Part shown: in pieces, positions 23,674 to 32,208 of the stretch
Position numbering within the stretch: position 1 is the stretch's first letter
Layout of the letters: every line of letters starts with the position of its first letter
Assembly: GCF_000359125.1 (NCBI RefSeq)
Contig: NZ_CAAF010000072.1
Location: 1 to 43,123 of the forward strand
Reading direction: 5' to 3'
Origin: Mesorhizobium sp. STM 4661
GTDB lineage: Bacteria > Pseudomonadota > Alphaproteobacteria > Rhizobiales > Rhizobiaceae
DNA: 43,123 bases
The notes under the pieces: model-generated
The model's database searches: none
Told to the model about the DNA's origin: nothing
The model's input: only the letters and a program-made list of their open reading frames with translations
Position numbers and translations under genes: made by a program

Positions 23674-25335
23674 TTAGCGGCGGGCCTTCTCCTCATGCGC
23701 CAGATACTGGTGGACGAAGGCGATCGCCATGCTGCCCTCGCCGACGGCCGAGGCAACCCGCTTGACCGGGCTCAGCCGCACGTCGCCGCAGGCAAAGATT
23801 CCGGGCGCGCTGGTTTCGAGCAGATAGGGGTCGCGCTCCCGCGACCAGCCGCCGGCCTTCTTCACATCGTCGCCGGTCAGCACGTAGCCGCGTTGATCGC
23901 GCACGACATCGGCCGGCAGCCATTCGGTCTCCGCATTGGCGCCGATGAAGACGAACAGCCCTCCGCATTCGTGCCGGCTCGCCTCGCTGGTTGTCTTGTC
24001 GAGAATATCGATCGCCGTCAGGTGGGTGTCGCCATGCACCGCCTGGACTTCCGCGCGCAGCCGAACCTTGACGTTCGATTTCGCCCGAAGCTGCTCGATC
24101 AGATAGTGCGACATGCTGTCGGCAAGCGACGGGCCGCGCACCAGCAGCGTCACGTTGCGCGCATGGCCGGAAAAATGCAGCGCCGCCTGGCCGGCCGAAT
24201 TGCCGGCGCCGATCAGATAGACGTCCTGCCCGTGGGTGGCGTTGGCCTCGCTGCGCGCCGCGCCGTAATAGACGCCCTTGCCGATCAGCCGGTCGAACCC
24301 GTCTATGCCGAGCCGGCGCCACGTCACGCCGGTCGCCAGGATGAGGCTGCGCGCCCGCACCACATCGGTGCCGTCGAGATGGAGATCATGCGTGGCCGTA
24401 TCGATGCCGGCGACCGCGCGGGTGACCAGGATCTCGGCGCCCAGCCGCCGCGCCTGCTGCAGCGCGCGGCTGGCCAGCTCATCGCCGGAAATGCCGCCGG
24501 GAAAACCGAGATAGTTCTCGATGCGCGACGAAGTGCCGGCCTGTCCGCCCGGCGCCTCGCGCTCGACGACGATGGTGCGCAGCCCCTCCGACGCGCCATA
24601 CACCGCAGCCGCCAGGCCGGCCGGCCCGCCGCCGACGATGGCGACATCATATTCGGTGCCGCGCGGGCGCGTCTGCAGGCCGAGGCGAATGGCAAGCTCG
24701 CGCACCGCCGGATTTTCCATGATCTCGCCATCCGCCAGCCGGGCGACGGGCCCATCGAACGCCGGCCGGCCTGAAGCGGACCAGAACGCCTCGGCATCCG
24801 CCGTATCGGGCAGCAGCCAGTTGAACGAGATCTGGTTGCGGGCCAGGAACCGGCGCAGCTCCCCGCACGCCGTGTCCCAGCGATGGCCGACCAGTGTGAC
24901 GCGCGGCTTCTGCGGCTCGGCGGTGATGCTCTGCAGCCCGCCCATCCGCTCGCGCGCCAGCGCGCTGACCTTCTGCGCCACGTCCTTCGAGACCGCGGCG
25001 AGAGAATAATATTGCTGGAGTTCGAGGCGCATGACGCGCGACGGCTCGGCGGCGCGGTAGCCGCCCGGAAAACCCGAGCCCAGCGCGATCGGCACCTCGC
25101 CGAAGATCGTTCCCGGCAACCGCCAGCCCAGCGTCCGCTCGATGCCGTCGAAAGTCTTCACGACTTCGATCTTGCCGGCCAGAACCGCAAACAGCGCGGC
25201 CTCGCCGCCCTCGTGCACCGCGAACTCGCCGGCGCTGAGATGCAGGTCCGCCGCCGTCCGCGCCAGCCGCTCCAGCTCGCCCGCCGGCAACCCCGAAAAC
25301 AACGGGATCGCTCCCACTTCATCAACTGTCAGCAT
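23674..25335 (-). CDS. Cyclic-nucleotide-binding domain fused to thioredoxin-reductase-like FAD protein
   Basis: Three parts are seen in 553 residues. A CRP-type cyclic-nucleotide-binding fold (about 8-125: FSGLPAGELERLARTAADL, WRLPGTIFGEVPIALGSGF) comes first. A thioredoxin/glutaredoxin-like segment follows (about 143-215: RVTLVGHRWDTACGELRRFL). The FAD/NAD(P)H reductase part (about 228-545) has VAIVGGGPAGLAAAVYGASE, LIGAGNSAGQAALHFSGHA and GIFACGDVR. The redox CxxC of thioredoxin reductases is missing: GVYYGAARSEA stands in its place. It may therefore transfer electrons to another partner, perhaps under nucleotide control. The start at 25335 gives MLTVDEVGAIP. It is transcribed away from no obvious operon partner. 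Confidence 0.9.
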   Translation of the reverse strand: MLTVDEVGAIPLFSGLPAGELERLARTAADLHLSAGEFAVHEGGEAALFAVLAGKIEVVKTFDGIERTLGWRLPGTIFGEVPIALGSGFPGGYRAAEPSRVMRLELQQYYSLAAVSKDVAQKVSALARERMGGLQSITAEPQKPRVTLVGHRWDTACGELRRFLARNQISFNWLLPDTADAEAFWSASGRPAFDGPVARLADGEIMENPAVRELAIRLGLQTRPRGTEYDVAIVGGGPAGLAAAVYGASEGLRTIVVEREAPGGQAGTSSRIENYLGFPGGISGDELASRALQQARRLGAEILVTRAVAGIDTATHDLHLDGTDVVRARSLILATGVTWRRLGIDGFDRLIGKGVYYGAARSEANATHGQDVYLIGAGNSAGQAALHFSGHARNVTLLVRGPSLADSMSHYLIEQLRAKSNVKVRLRAEVQAVHGDTHLTAIDILDKTTSEASRHECGGLFVFIGANAETEWLPADVVRDQRGYVLTGDDVKKAGGWSRERDPYLLETSAPGIFACGDVRLSPVKRVASAVGEGSMAIAFVHQYLAHEEKARR

Positions 25336-25533
25336 GGCACCCCTCGCGGCAGGCAGTTAGCGGATTTTTGGGGTGCGGATCAATGGGAAATGGGAAGGGT
25401 TTTGTTTTGGTGGATGGAGGTAGGCCCTGACATGGCCGCGCGGCGAAAGGCAGGCTCTGCCTGCGAGTCGCTGCTCGAACGCTGATGGATTGGCAGGCCT
25501 CTTGACCCGGGCCGGCGAGAAGGCTCGGCAGCC

Positions 25534-25911
25534 TCAGCCGCCTGTATGAGGATCGCTGCTGTTCAGGCTGCACATGCGAATCAACCAGTTTCCGCCGGCC
25601 TGTCGCTCGAAGACGGTAAGTGATGTGCCCTCACCCGCTGCCTCGCCTTCCGAATAGACGGCCAAGCTCCACGCCAGGTCGCCGGAGCCGCTGGCCTTTA
25701 CGATGGTGAGCTGCTTGTCAGCGCCGCCGCCATCCTGGGTCCAGACGCGATGCAGCGCCTCAATCGCGGCGCGGCCACGAGCCGGCGGCGCATAGGGCGA
25801 ATGCAATTCCGCATCCTCGGCAAACAATGCCGCGCAACCAGCGGCATCGCCAGTCCGATAGGCGGCGACGTAGATGTTCCAGAGACCCTGCAAGTCATCG
25901 CGGATCGACAT
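25534..25911 (-). CDS. NTF2-like (SnoaL/DUF4440-type) protein
   Basis: The 125-residue protein has the cone-shaped NTF2-like fold signature. It starts with the helix LQGLWNIYVAAYRTGDAAGC, then AALFAEDAELHSPYAPPARG, then GRAAIEALHRVW and the strands LTIVKASGSGDLAWSLAVYS and LTVFERQAGGNWLIRM. Members are either small enzymes or ligand-binding proteins; nothing here fixes a substrate. The ATG at 25911 has AAAGGA six bases upstream and gives the normal family length. It is cytoplasmic and monocistronic. The 198 bp after it shows no feature. Confidence 0.85.
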   Translation of the reverse strand: MSIRDDLQGLWNIYVAAYRTGDAAGCAALFAEDAELHSPYAPPARGRAAIEALHRVWTQDGGGADKQLTIVKASGSGDLAWSLAVYSEGEAAGEGTSLTVFERQAGGNWLIRMCSLNSSDPHTGG

Positions 25912-26346
25912 GGCGGTTCCTTTGGGGCGTCTGGATGACCCCTGTGCAATCGAAGTTACTGGCGAGCGTGGCCAGTTGAGCGAGCAACATATGTTCTGCG
26001 CGGTATAAAGTGAATGTGCGTCCGCTAGAGCAGCCCGGAACCCGGCCGAGCCGTTCCGAACCTGAACGACCACGAAAGCATCAGGAAGATCATCCGCGAT
26101 ATGCTGGGGGTGTCGGTGGCGGGGTTGCTATGGCTGGCTAAGTTGTGGTGATGGCTAGAGGTAGAGCGGTAAGCGGGCCGCGAGGATCGGCGCTAGCAGG
26201 CAGGCTGGTACTCCTAGGAGGGCACGGTCGGCATGCAGGCACCATTGACTCTTTCGACAATGTGACCTCAAACCTTCGATCTGGAATGAAGGGAGAACGG
26301 TGCTGACCATGGTCGTCGCGCAGTTCCAAGAGGCGTAAGAGCGCGA
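25912..26346. other. Gene-free stretch at the edge of the restriction locus
   Basis: No gene is supported in these 435 bp. The sequence is less GC-biased than its left side. A short plus-strand fragment reading DHESIRKIIRDMLGVSVAGL (about 26069-26128) looks coding-like, but it has no start codon. This may mark the insertion boundary of the restriction-modification module. Confidence 0.35.
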
Positions 26347-27189
26347 ATGCACGGACCGGAAATTCTCGTTCGAACGCTGTCGTCGAGCACACGCCGTGAC
26401 AAGTCTGGCAATCTCTGGCAATACCATTCGCGTAGTGATCACCATTCCAAGGTCGCCTGCTGGGGCGTGATCTTCGATCTTCTTTCATCGACGCCTTTGT
26501 TGCGTAGGCATGTCGAGGCCGGCGTCGTATGTTTCGGCATCAATCATGAGATGCGGGACTTCGTGCACGATCGAACGAAGAACCTCGATCTCGTCCTCTG
26601 CACGCCGAGCGGTGTTGCCACGGGCGACACGCTGGCGAGCATCGCCGCTGGATACGATATCGCATTGACCGATGCCGAACGTGCGGTCCTCGATGGACTG
26701 CCGACACTCGGGAGGGCGCCGGTCGGATCGGTGGTCATGGCCCTCGAAGCCAAGGCATGCATGACGGCCCATCAGCGCGCCCTCCCCCGGTTATACGACG
26801 AATTGAATTCCTCGCACCTCACGGTTCACGGCTCGAGCGACCAAGCGATCGCGGTCGGTTTCACTATGGTGAATATCGCCGATCATTATCTCAGTCCCGA
26901 TCTCAACAAGAAGAACCGAGTGACTGACCCAGACTGGAGCCAGCACAAACAGCCACGTGACGCCCAGCTCGCAATCGACAAGATCAAGCAACTACCACGT
27001 CGATCAAAGGCCGGCGATGTCGGCTATGACGCGCTATCCATCGTAGTCGTCGATATGCCCAACGACGGATCGTTGGTTAAACTGATCAAAAGCCCTCCGG
27101 CGCCGCAGCATGGCGACATCTACTACTACGACACGATGATAGCGCGCCTATCTGGGATTTACGCGACCCGCTTCAAGGATTTGGCCTAA
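26347..27189 (+). CDS. Probable type II restriction endonuclease (PD-(D/E)XK)
   Basis: The 280-residue protein sits beside vsr and an m5C methyltransferase, the place of the cognate nuclease. It has a plausible PD-(D/E)XK core. After the helix HVEAGVVCFGINHEMRDFV the acidic residue D81 lies in KNLDLVLCTP, and the E134-x-K136 pair lies in VVMALEAKACMT, about 50 residues later. The basic N-terminus (TRRDKSGNLWQYH) could contact DNA. I do not recognise its specificity. The ATG at 26347 has only a weak ribosome-binding site (GAGGCG), as might suit a toxic enzyme. Its last 42 bp overlap the end of vsr on the other strand. Confidence 0.65.
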   Translation: MHGPEILVRTLSSSTRRDKSGNLWQYHSRSDHHSKVACWGVIFDLLSSTPLLRRHVEAGVVCFGINHEMRDFVHDRTKNLDLVLCTPSGVATGDTLASIAAGYDIALTDAERAVLDGLPTLGRAPVGSVVMALEAKACMTAHQRALPRLYDELNSSHLTVHGSSDQAIAVGFTMVNIADHYLSPDLNKKNRVTDPDWSQHKQPRDAQLAIDKIKQLPRRSKAGDVGYDALSIVVVDMPNDGSLVKLIKSPPAPQHGDIYYYDTMIARLSGIYATRFKDLA

Positions 27190-27567
27190 CTTCTCCCGGA
27201 TGCACTCGATCTGACACTCCCAGACGACGACGACTTTGAAGCCTTCTCGTCGGAGCTCAACTATTGCATAGGCGTCCCGCTGCCGGTTGGCGCGAAACTT
27301 GGACGTCCAGAACTTAGTGTTCGATTTTGGCACCGTTGCCCTATGGCAGCCGGTGTGATGGTGCCAGAAGCAGCCATTGACGAAAACGGCCCAGTGTCGG
27401 GAACCGTTCGCGAAGTCCGGGCTTCCAGGCAGGCGTTTGACGTTCTTGCGATAGTGCAGGCCCAGCTCGCGAAGGACGGTCGCGACTTGGGTCTCGATCT
27501 TCGTGCCCTTCTGCCTGATCCCAGCCATCCGTGCCGAGGTCGTCAAATCAAGCGACGGTACCTTCAT
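27148..27567 (-). CDS. vsr: Very short patch repair endonuclease Vsr
   Basis: Vsr nicks DNA 5' of the T in T:G mismatches that arise when 5-methylcytosine deaminates, which protects methylated sites from mutation. The 139-residue protein has the family motifs: RMAGIRQKGTKIETQVATVL, the catalytic Asp at 51 in LPGSPDFA, FVNGCFWHHHTGCH at 62-75 with metal and active-site residues, and FKVVVVWECQIECI near the end. The ATG overlaps the methyltransferase stop by 4 bp (ATGA), so the two are co-translated. Its target should be the site of the adjacent methyltransferase. Confidence 0.95.
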   Translation of the reverse strand: MKVPSLDLTTSARMAGIRQKGTKIETQVATVLRELGLHYRKNVKRLPGSPDFANGSRHWAVFVNGCFWHHHTGCHRATVPKSNTKFWTSKFRANRQRDAYAIVELRREGFKVVVVWECQIECIREKLGQILEAGRVNPR

Positions 27568-28736
27568 TCTGCAGCGACGGCGAGTTCCATATCGTTCACG
27601 CTCTCGGGCGTTTCCATTCTGCAAAGATGACCGCGTAAGCGATCCTGGAAGCCATCCGCGAAACGCAAGACTGCGCGCTCGGTCCGAGAGAGAAACCCGC
27701 GCGTTGCACGGGCCGACAAGGGCTTGCCGTCATGACGAAGGAATTCGGTCAGGGCGGATCGTGTCTTCCACTGCGGGTAGGCGTTGATGGTGACCGCATA
27801 TCTACGCACGCCGTCGAAGCGGGCCGCCTTTGGCCAGCGGCCATTGCTCGGAAGATCGTTGTCCCGGCCAGCGTCGTACACCCCCGGCTTGGCCAGACGG
27901 CTTCCCAGCCATTTGGCGACCGGCACCGAGACCGCGTTCCCGACCAGCGACCAGCGCAGCGAAGCTCGACCGACACCTTCTGCAGCCTTCGTCCAATTTT
28001 CGGGAAATCCCTGGAACCTCTCGGCATCGCGAATGTCGGGCGTGATCACATCGCCCGAGGGCAATAAGATTGCCGGTGGAGAGGCGATGCCAATGGTCGA
28101 ACCATTCTTGAGCGTCGGGATCGCGTCGGGTGCCCAACCGAGGCCACGGACACCCTCGGTCCAATAAAAACCATGAGCCCGAGCATCTAGATCTGTTGCA
28201 GCCAATCTGGGCTCGGCTTCATCGGCGAGAATCACCGAAGCGGGGTCGACGTCTGTCGTCGTCGCAACGAACAGCACCCGCTCACGACGCTGCGGCAGAA
28301 AGGCGAGGCTGTTCACGACCCGATAAGCCCACCTATAGCCCCGCTCTTCGAACGCATCGATGAGGATACGCATGGCGCGGCCCTTATCAAGCTGGAGCAT
28401 AAACGACACGTTTTCTAGGACGACCCAAGGCACGCGCCTCCCGTCCAGCAAACGAAATACCTCGCCGACGAGACCCGACCGTGCGCCACCGATGCCCTTT
28501 GTCAGGCCAGCCTGACTGAGATCCTGACAGGGGAAACCGCCCACCAAGAGATCGGCCTCGCAGGGCAGTGCTTTCAAATTACAGATGTCTCGCTCGCAGG
28601 GTACCTGGGGCATCTTGGCCGCCAGAACTGCACGCGCAGGCTCCCAGATTTCGCATAGCAAGCTGGTTTCGTGTCCCGACGCCGCGAGCCCGCGCTCCAA
28701 CCCTCCGATGCCCGCGAACAATCCCACAACCTTCAC
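27564..28736 (-). CDS. DNA (cytosine-5) methyltransferase
   Basis: The 390-residue enzyme methylates C5 of cytosine using S-adenosylmethionine. Motif I is VVGLFAGIGGLERGL (4-17), motif IV is GGFPCQDLSQ with the catalytic Cys70, motif VI is LENVSF (108-113), motif VIII is LPQRRERVLFVAT and motif X is LVGNAVSVPVAKWLG. A target-recognition region lies between about 175 and 245, and there is an unusual C-terminal extension of about 110 residues after motif X. It starts with GTG at 28736, behind a GGAGGG site. It is the first gene of a two-gene operon with vsr. The recognition sequence cannot be predicted by eye. Confidence 0.95.
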   Translation of the reverse strand: MKVVGLFAGIGGLERGLAASGHETSLLCEIWEPARAVLAAKMPQVPCERDICNLKALPCEADLLVGGFPCQDLSQAGLTKGIGGARSGLVGEVFRLLDGRRVPWVVLENVSFMLQLDKGRAMRILIDAFEERGYRWAYRVVNSLAFLPQRRERVLFVATTTDVDPASVILADEAEPRLAATDLDARAHGFYWTEGVRGLGWAPDAIPTLKNGSTIGIASPPAILLPSGDVITPDIRDAERFQGFPENWTKAAEGVGRASLRWSLVGNAVSVPVAKWLGSRLAKPGVYDAGRDNDLPSNGRWPKAARFDGVRRYAVTINAYPQWKTRSALTEFLRHDGKPLSARATRGFLSRTERAVLRFADGFQDRLRGHLCRMETPESVNDMELAVAAE

Positions 28737-28880
28737 GCTTTACCCTCCGATGCTGTCCGCATTCGCCATCGTAGCGCCGAATCGGCAACCTGCAAAGTTC
28801 CTATTTTGTTCTTTACAATAAATCTAGCCTGAATGCGAAGAACATACCGACCGCCCGTTCTTTTTGCGGAACGACGAGAA

Positions 28881-29261
28881 TTACGCCTCGGCGATCATGG
28901 CGATTGATATCTTGAGCCTAGGGATGCGGACGGGGAGCTTGGCTCCTTGCCGTGCTGGCGGATCGGTCGGAAACCACTTCAGCCATTCTTCGTTCATGCC
29001 TGCGAAGTCATCCTCGTCGGCGAGGATGACGGTGGCACTGACAGCCTTGTCGAGCGTCGTTCCGGCGGCTTTCAGAATTGCCGCGATATTGCGCAGGGCC
29101 TGCGCTGTCTGCTCTTGTATCGTCTCGCCCACAATCATGCCCGTTGCCGCGTCGTAGGCGGCGGTCCCGGAGACAAACACCAGCCCCGCACATTTTACCG
29201 CGTGACTGTAAGCGGGTGGGGCTTTGGGGAGATCATCACCAGATACAATGGTCCGTGGCAT
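28881..29261 (-). CDS. RidA-family enamine/imine deaminase
   Basis: RidA proteins hydrolyse reactive enamines and imines released by PLP enzymes. The 126-residue protein begins MPRTIVSGDDLPKAPPAYSH and has CAGLVFVSGTAAYDAATG, then QTAQALRNIAAILKAAGTTL, and the strand SATVILADEDDF. The usual active-site Arg of the canonical IRGPLPYSH and C-R-A-R-V motifs is not obvious, so this may be a subfamily other than the archetype. The ATG at 29261 has AAGGAGG upstream. It follows the KamA-like gene by 151 bp in the same direction and could share its transcript. Confidence 0.85.
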   Translation of the reverse strand: MPRTIVSGDDLPKAPPAYSHAVKCAGLVFVSGTAAYDAATGMIVGETIQEQTAQALRNIAAILKAAGTTLDKAVSATVILADEDDFAGMNEEWLKWFPTDPPARQGAKLPVRIPRLKISIAMIAEA

Positions 29262-29412
29262 GGCGATGCTCCTCCTTCTGGTGATTGTCTGCTTGCGCCT
29301 GATGTCGACAACAATCAAGTCGACCGGAGGGCGAACACCCTTGGCCGAATTGGCGACAGGCTCGAAAGCGACGGGCTCCCGCCTCAGCTGCGCCGGTGCG
29401 CCACGGTCTCTG

Positions 29413-30546
29413 CTACTCCCCCACAACCTCCGCATACACCCTCACCGCCCCGTCCTGCCCGCGTATCCGCCAGCTCTCCCCATCCCGTCCCTCGACATGG
29501 CACGGCCCGATCGGCACCTTGCCGCCGCCGTCGGGCAGGTCCAGCACGTAGACGGGGTTGCAGATGCCGGACAGGCGCTGGCGCAGCGCGGCGACCAGCG
29601 CCTGGCCTTCGGCAATGGTGGTGCGCCGGTGCGCCATGCCGCGCGCGAGGTCGCCATGGTGCAGGTAATAGGGTTTGACGCCCAGCCGATACATCAGCTC
29701 GCGGCACAGCTCCTCCAGCGCCTCGACCGTGTCGTTGACGCCTTTGAGCAGAACGCTCTGGTTGAGCAGCACGAAGCCGCCTTGCCGCAAGGTGCGGCAG
29801 GCCTGCTCGGTGGCGTCAGTGATCTCGCGCGGATGGTTGAAATGGGTGACGACGCTGACCATCAGCCTGCCTTGCAGGGAGCGGACCAGTCCGGCCGTGA
29901 TGCGCGAGGGCAGCGCCACCGGCACGCGCGTGTGGATGCGCAGCAGCCGCACATGCGCGATAGCCTCGATGCGGGTGCGGATTTCGGCCAGCGCCTTGTC
30001 CGGCAGGGAGAGCGGATCGCCGCCGGTCAGGATCACCTCGCGAATTTCGGGATGCGCTGCGATATAGGCGAAGGCCGGCTCCAGCGCGCCCTGCGAATAA
30101 CCCCGGCCGATCGAGGTCAGCGTCTCCTTGCGGAAGCAGAACCGGCAATAGACCGCGCATTGATAGGTCGGGAACAAAAGCACCCGGTCGGCATGGCGAT
30201 GCGTCAGGCGCGGCACCGGGCTGAATTCATCGTCGGCGATCGGATCGTCGAGCTCGCCCTCCGCTTCCACCAGCTCCCGCGGCGACGGGATGACCTGCGC
30301 CCGGATCGGATCGGCCGGGTCGTTCCAGTCGATCAGGTCGAGATAGGTTTTTGGGATACGCACCTTGTGGCGCGCCGCCGCGGCTTGCGCCGCCGCGCGC
30401 TCGGCTGGTGAGAGCGGCAGCGCAGCGAGATCGCGAACATGCCGCACGCCCTGGCGGACATCGTCCTGCCACTGACGGATATCGTTCTGCCAAGCGGCGT
30501 CACGTTCGTGGTCGACCGCGTCAGGGGTGTTGAGTTCAGAAGTCAT
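29413..30546 (-). CDS. KamA-family radical SAM protein (lysine 2,3-aminomutase-like)
   Basis: The family moves the alpha-amino group of lysine to the beta position using a 4Fe-4S cluster, SAM and PLP. The 377-residue protein has the cluster motif C130-x3-C134-x2-C137 (YQCAVYCRFCFRKE). It also has EVILTGGDPLSLPDKAL, the strand LRIHTRVPVALPSRIT and a PLP region GVKPYYLHHGDLARGMAH. It is shorter than clostridial KamA and resembles the EF-P-modifying EpmB/YjeK group in length, though no efp or epmA is in view. The ATG at 30546 follows AGGAGC. The RidA gene downstream could remove enamine by-products, which is an inference. Confidence 0.9.
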   Translation of the reverse strand: MTSELNTPDAVDHERDAAWQNDIRQWQDDVRQGVRHVRDLAALPLSPAERAAAQAAAARHKVRIPKTYLDLIDWNDPADPIRAQVIPSPRELVEAEGELDDPIADDEFSPVPRLTHRHADRVLLFPTYQCAVYCRFCFRKETLTSIGRGYSQGALEPAFAYIAAHPEIREVILTGGDPLSLPDKALAEIRTRIEAIAHVRLLRIHTRVPVALPSRITAGLVRSLQGRLMVSVVTHFNHPREITDATEQACRTLRQGGFVLLNQSVLLKGVNDTVEALEELCRELMYRLGVKPYYLHHGDLARGMAHRRTTIAEGQALVAALRQRLSGICNPVYVLDLPDGGGKVPIGPCHVEGRDGESWRIRGQDGAVRVYAEVVGE

Positions 30547-30640
30547 CGAAAGCTCCTTTGGGCTGCTCGATACAACATCGGAGCCGGGCCTTGAAGGCAA
30601 TAAGCGTTGCTGGATGACGGGAAGGCGCGCGCGCAGCGCT

Positions 30641-30895
30641 GAAGCTGCCGATCTCCCCCCTCGTGGGGGAGATGTCCGGCAGGACAGAGGGGGGCGCGAA
30701 GGAACGCCAACCTGGTTCCATCCGCGACCGGGCTGGAGCGCTGCGCATCTTCTGAACGCGCAAGGGACGCTCTGAACCAATGCGGCAGAATAACCCCGAG
30801 GAAGCATAGCGATAAATTGAGAGAGGTCAGAGGGACAGCGCCCCCCTCTGCCCTGCCGGGCATCTCCCCCACAAGGGGGGAGATTGGCAGCTTCA
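30641..30895. repeat. Paired inverted copies of the intergenic palindrome, 140 bp apart
   Basis: The left copy (30641-30696) runs GAAGCTGCCGATCTCCCCCC, then the arm GATGTCCGGCAGGACAGAGG. The right copy (30837-30895) is its near complement, with GCCCTGCCGGGCATCTCCCC and then AGATTGGCAGCTTCAGCG. The outer ends pair with each other, so the whole could fold into one long hairpin. From 30896 to 31150 I see no gene; the stretch 30959-31010 is AT-rich. Confidence 0.85.
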
Positions 30896-31150
30896 GCGCC
30901 GTCCCTGCTATCGCCTATCTCCCAAACGCCAGCAGTATGTGCGATCGCCTACTTCAACAGCTTACAGCATGTTATTTATGCTGATAAAACAGGTTGCAAC
31001 ATGTAGTCTTGGAAATTCGGCCGGACCAGAAACCGCTTCCGTCGCTTGCCGGATTACCTCCGACCTTGCACACCCCACGAACCCATAGGCGCTTGAACGC
31101 AATGGTATTAATCTGCCATTAGGGAAGAGCTCCAGGGGACTTGGCAAGAC

Positions 31151-32086
31151 ATGGATTTCAACGCGGGCCATGGCTACCTGCTCATCGGCGGCCTCATCCT
31201 GATTGGCGCCGGGCTGCTGGTCCTGTCCTTGATCGTCAATCTTTGGGTGGCGCACAGCGTGCGCGACGATGTGCGCCATCGTGAAAAGCTGCTGGAATAT
31301 TATCGCAACATCTTTTCCCAGCTCGGCGTCATCCTGATCGGCATCGGCATTTCCCTGTTCATCTTCTTTTTCCAGCAGAACTATCAGGACCAGCGCAGAC
31401 GTGAGACGGAGCTACAGCAGGTTCTGGCCAAACTGGCGGCGCGCATTGCCCGCGGCAGCGCCGTCGCCGGATCGCTTGGCGAATTCGACGAACTGCTGGA
31501 TCAAGGCGGCCCCTATGTCGGCCCGGAACTCGGCGGCAACAACGCCGCGGTCGGCGCCCAAGGCGCCGCGCTCGCCAAACAGGTCTCCCAGATCCTGCTG
31601 GTCGAGCGCGATGTCGATGTTCAGGGCTTCGATATTCTCAATCTGTCGCGCGATTTCGAATCGTCGTTCGTCGTCAATGAGCTCAACCCGACGCTGTGGT
31701 TCAACCTCGTGCGCGACGAGAGCGACATCAAATACGCCACAACGCAGATCGCGCTGGACTACAAGGACCTGCAGGACGCGATCGGCGGCGAGCCGGTCGA
31801 GGTCGCGGTCACCAATCCCGAAAAGCAGCGCAGGATCAAGCAGGAGGCGCTCGACATCTTCTATGACGCCGACTTGCTGCGCTGGCGCAGCAGGCGGTTT
31901 CTCGCCCGCGCCTGCTGGCTGTTCAGCCAGAGGCGCGGCTTCGTCAAGCTGGCGCCGGTCGAGGCGATCGAAGCCGACGCCAGATCGCATCAGGAATGGA
32001 TCGATCGGGCAAAACCCGTCCTGACGCAGATGACGTCAGGCAGCGGCGATTGCTTCAAATTGCTCCAGTTCGGCCCGGCATCCTGA
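31151..32086 (+). CDS. Membrane protein of unknown function with two N-terminal helices
   Basis: The 311-residue protein has two hydrophobic helices (YLLIGGLILIGAGLLVLSLI at about 10-29 and IFSQLGVILIGIGISLFIFF at about 54-73). A charged, probably coiled-coil stretch (QDQRRRETELQQVLAKLAAR) and a soluble domain follow. The soluble part has no recognised motif. Segments such as VNELNPTLWFNLVRDESDIK look globular. The helices form a hairpin, so the large domain should face the cytoplasm. The ATG at 31151 has AGGGGAC about 13 bases upstream, a rather long spacing. Family unknown. Confidence 0.75.
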   Translation: MDFNAGHGYLLIGGLILIGAGLLVLSLIVNLWVAHSVRDDVRHREKLLEYYRNIFSQLGVILIGIGISLFIFFFQQNYQDQRRRETELQQVLAKLAARIARGSAVAGSLGEFDELLDQGGPYVGPELGGNNAAVGAQGAALAKQVSQILLVERDVDVQGFDILNLSRDFESSFVVNELNPTLWFNLVRDESDIKYATTQIALDYKDLQDAIGGEPVEVAVTNPEKQRRIKQEALDIFYDADLLRWRSRRFLARACWLFSQRRGFVKLAPVEAIEADARSHQEWIDRAKPVLTQMTSGSGDCFKLLQFGPAS

Positions 32087-32153
32087 ACCGGCCGCCCAGA
32101 GCATTTTGCAGCCAAGTGGATCACTTGGCGTCGCACAAATGCGGCCAAGACAA

Positions 32154-32206
32154 ACAGATAGAGCGGGATGCACCGTTCAATCCAATATGCACCCCGCTCT
32201 ATCTGT
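32154..32206. terminator. Hairpin between convergent genes
   Basis: ACAGATAGAGCGGG and CCCGCTCTATCTGT are exact 14-bp complements with a 25-nt spacer that itself contains TGCA...TGCA. It lies just before the stop of the serine hydrolase and after the membrane-protein gene. A bidirectional terminator is likely. No U run is present. Confidence 0.6.
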
Positions 32207-32208
32207 GG

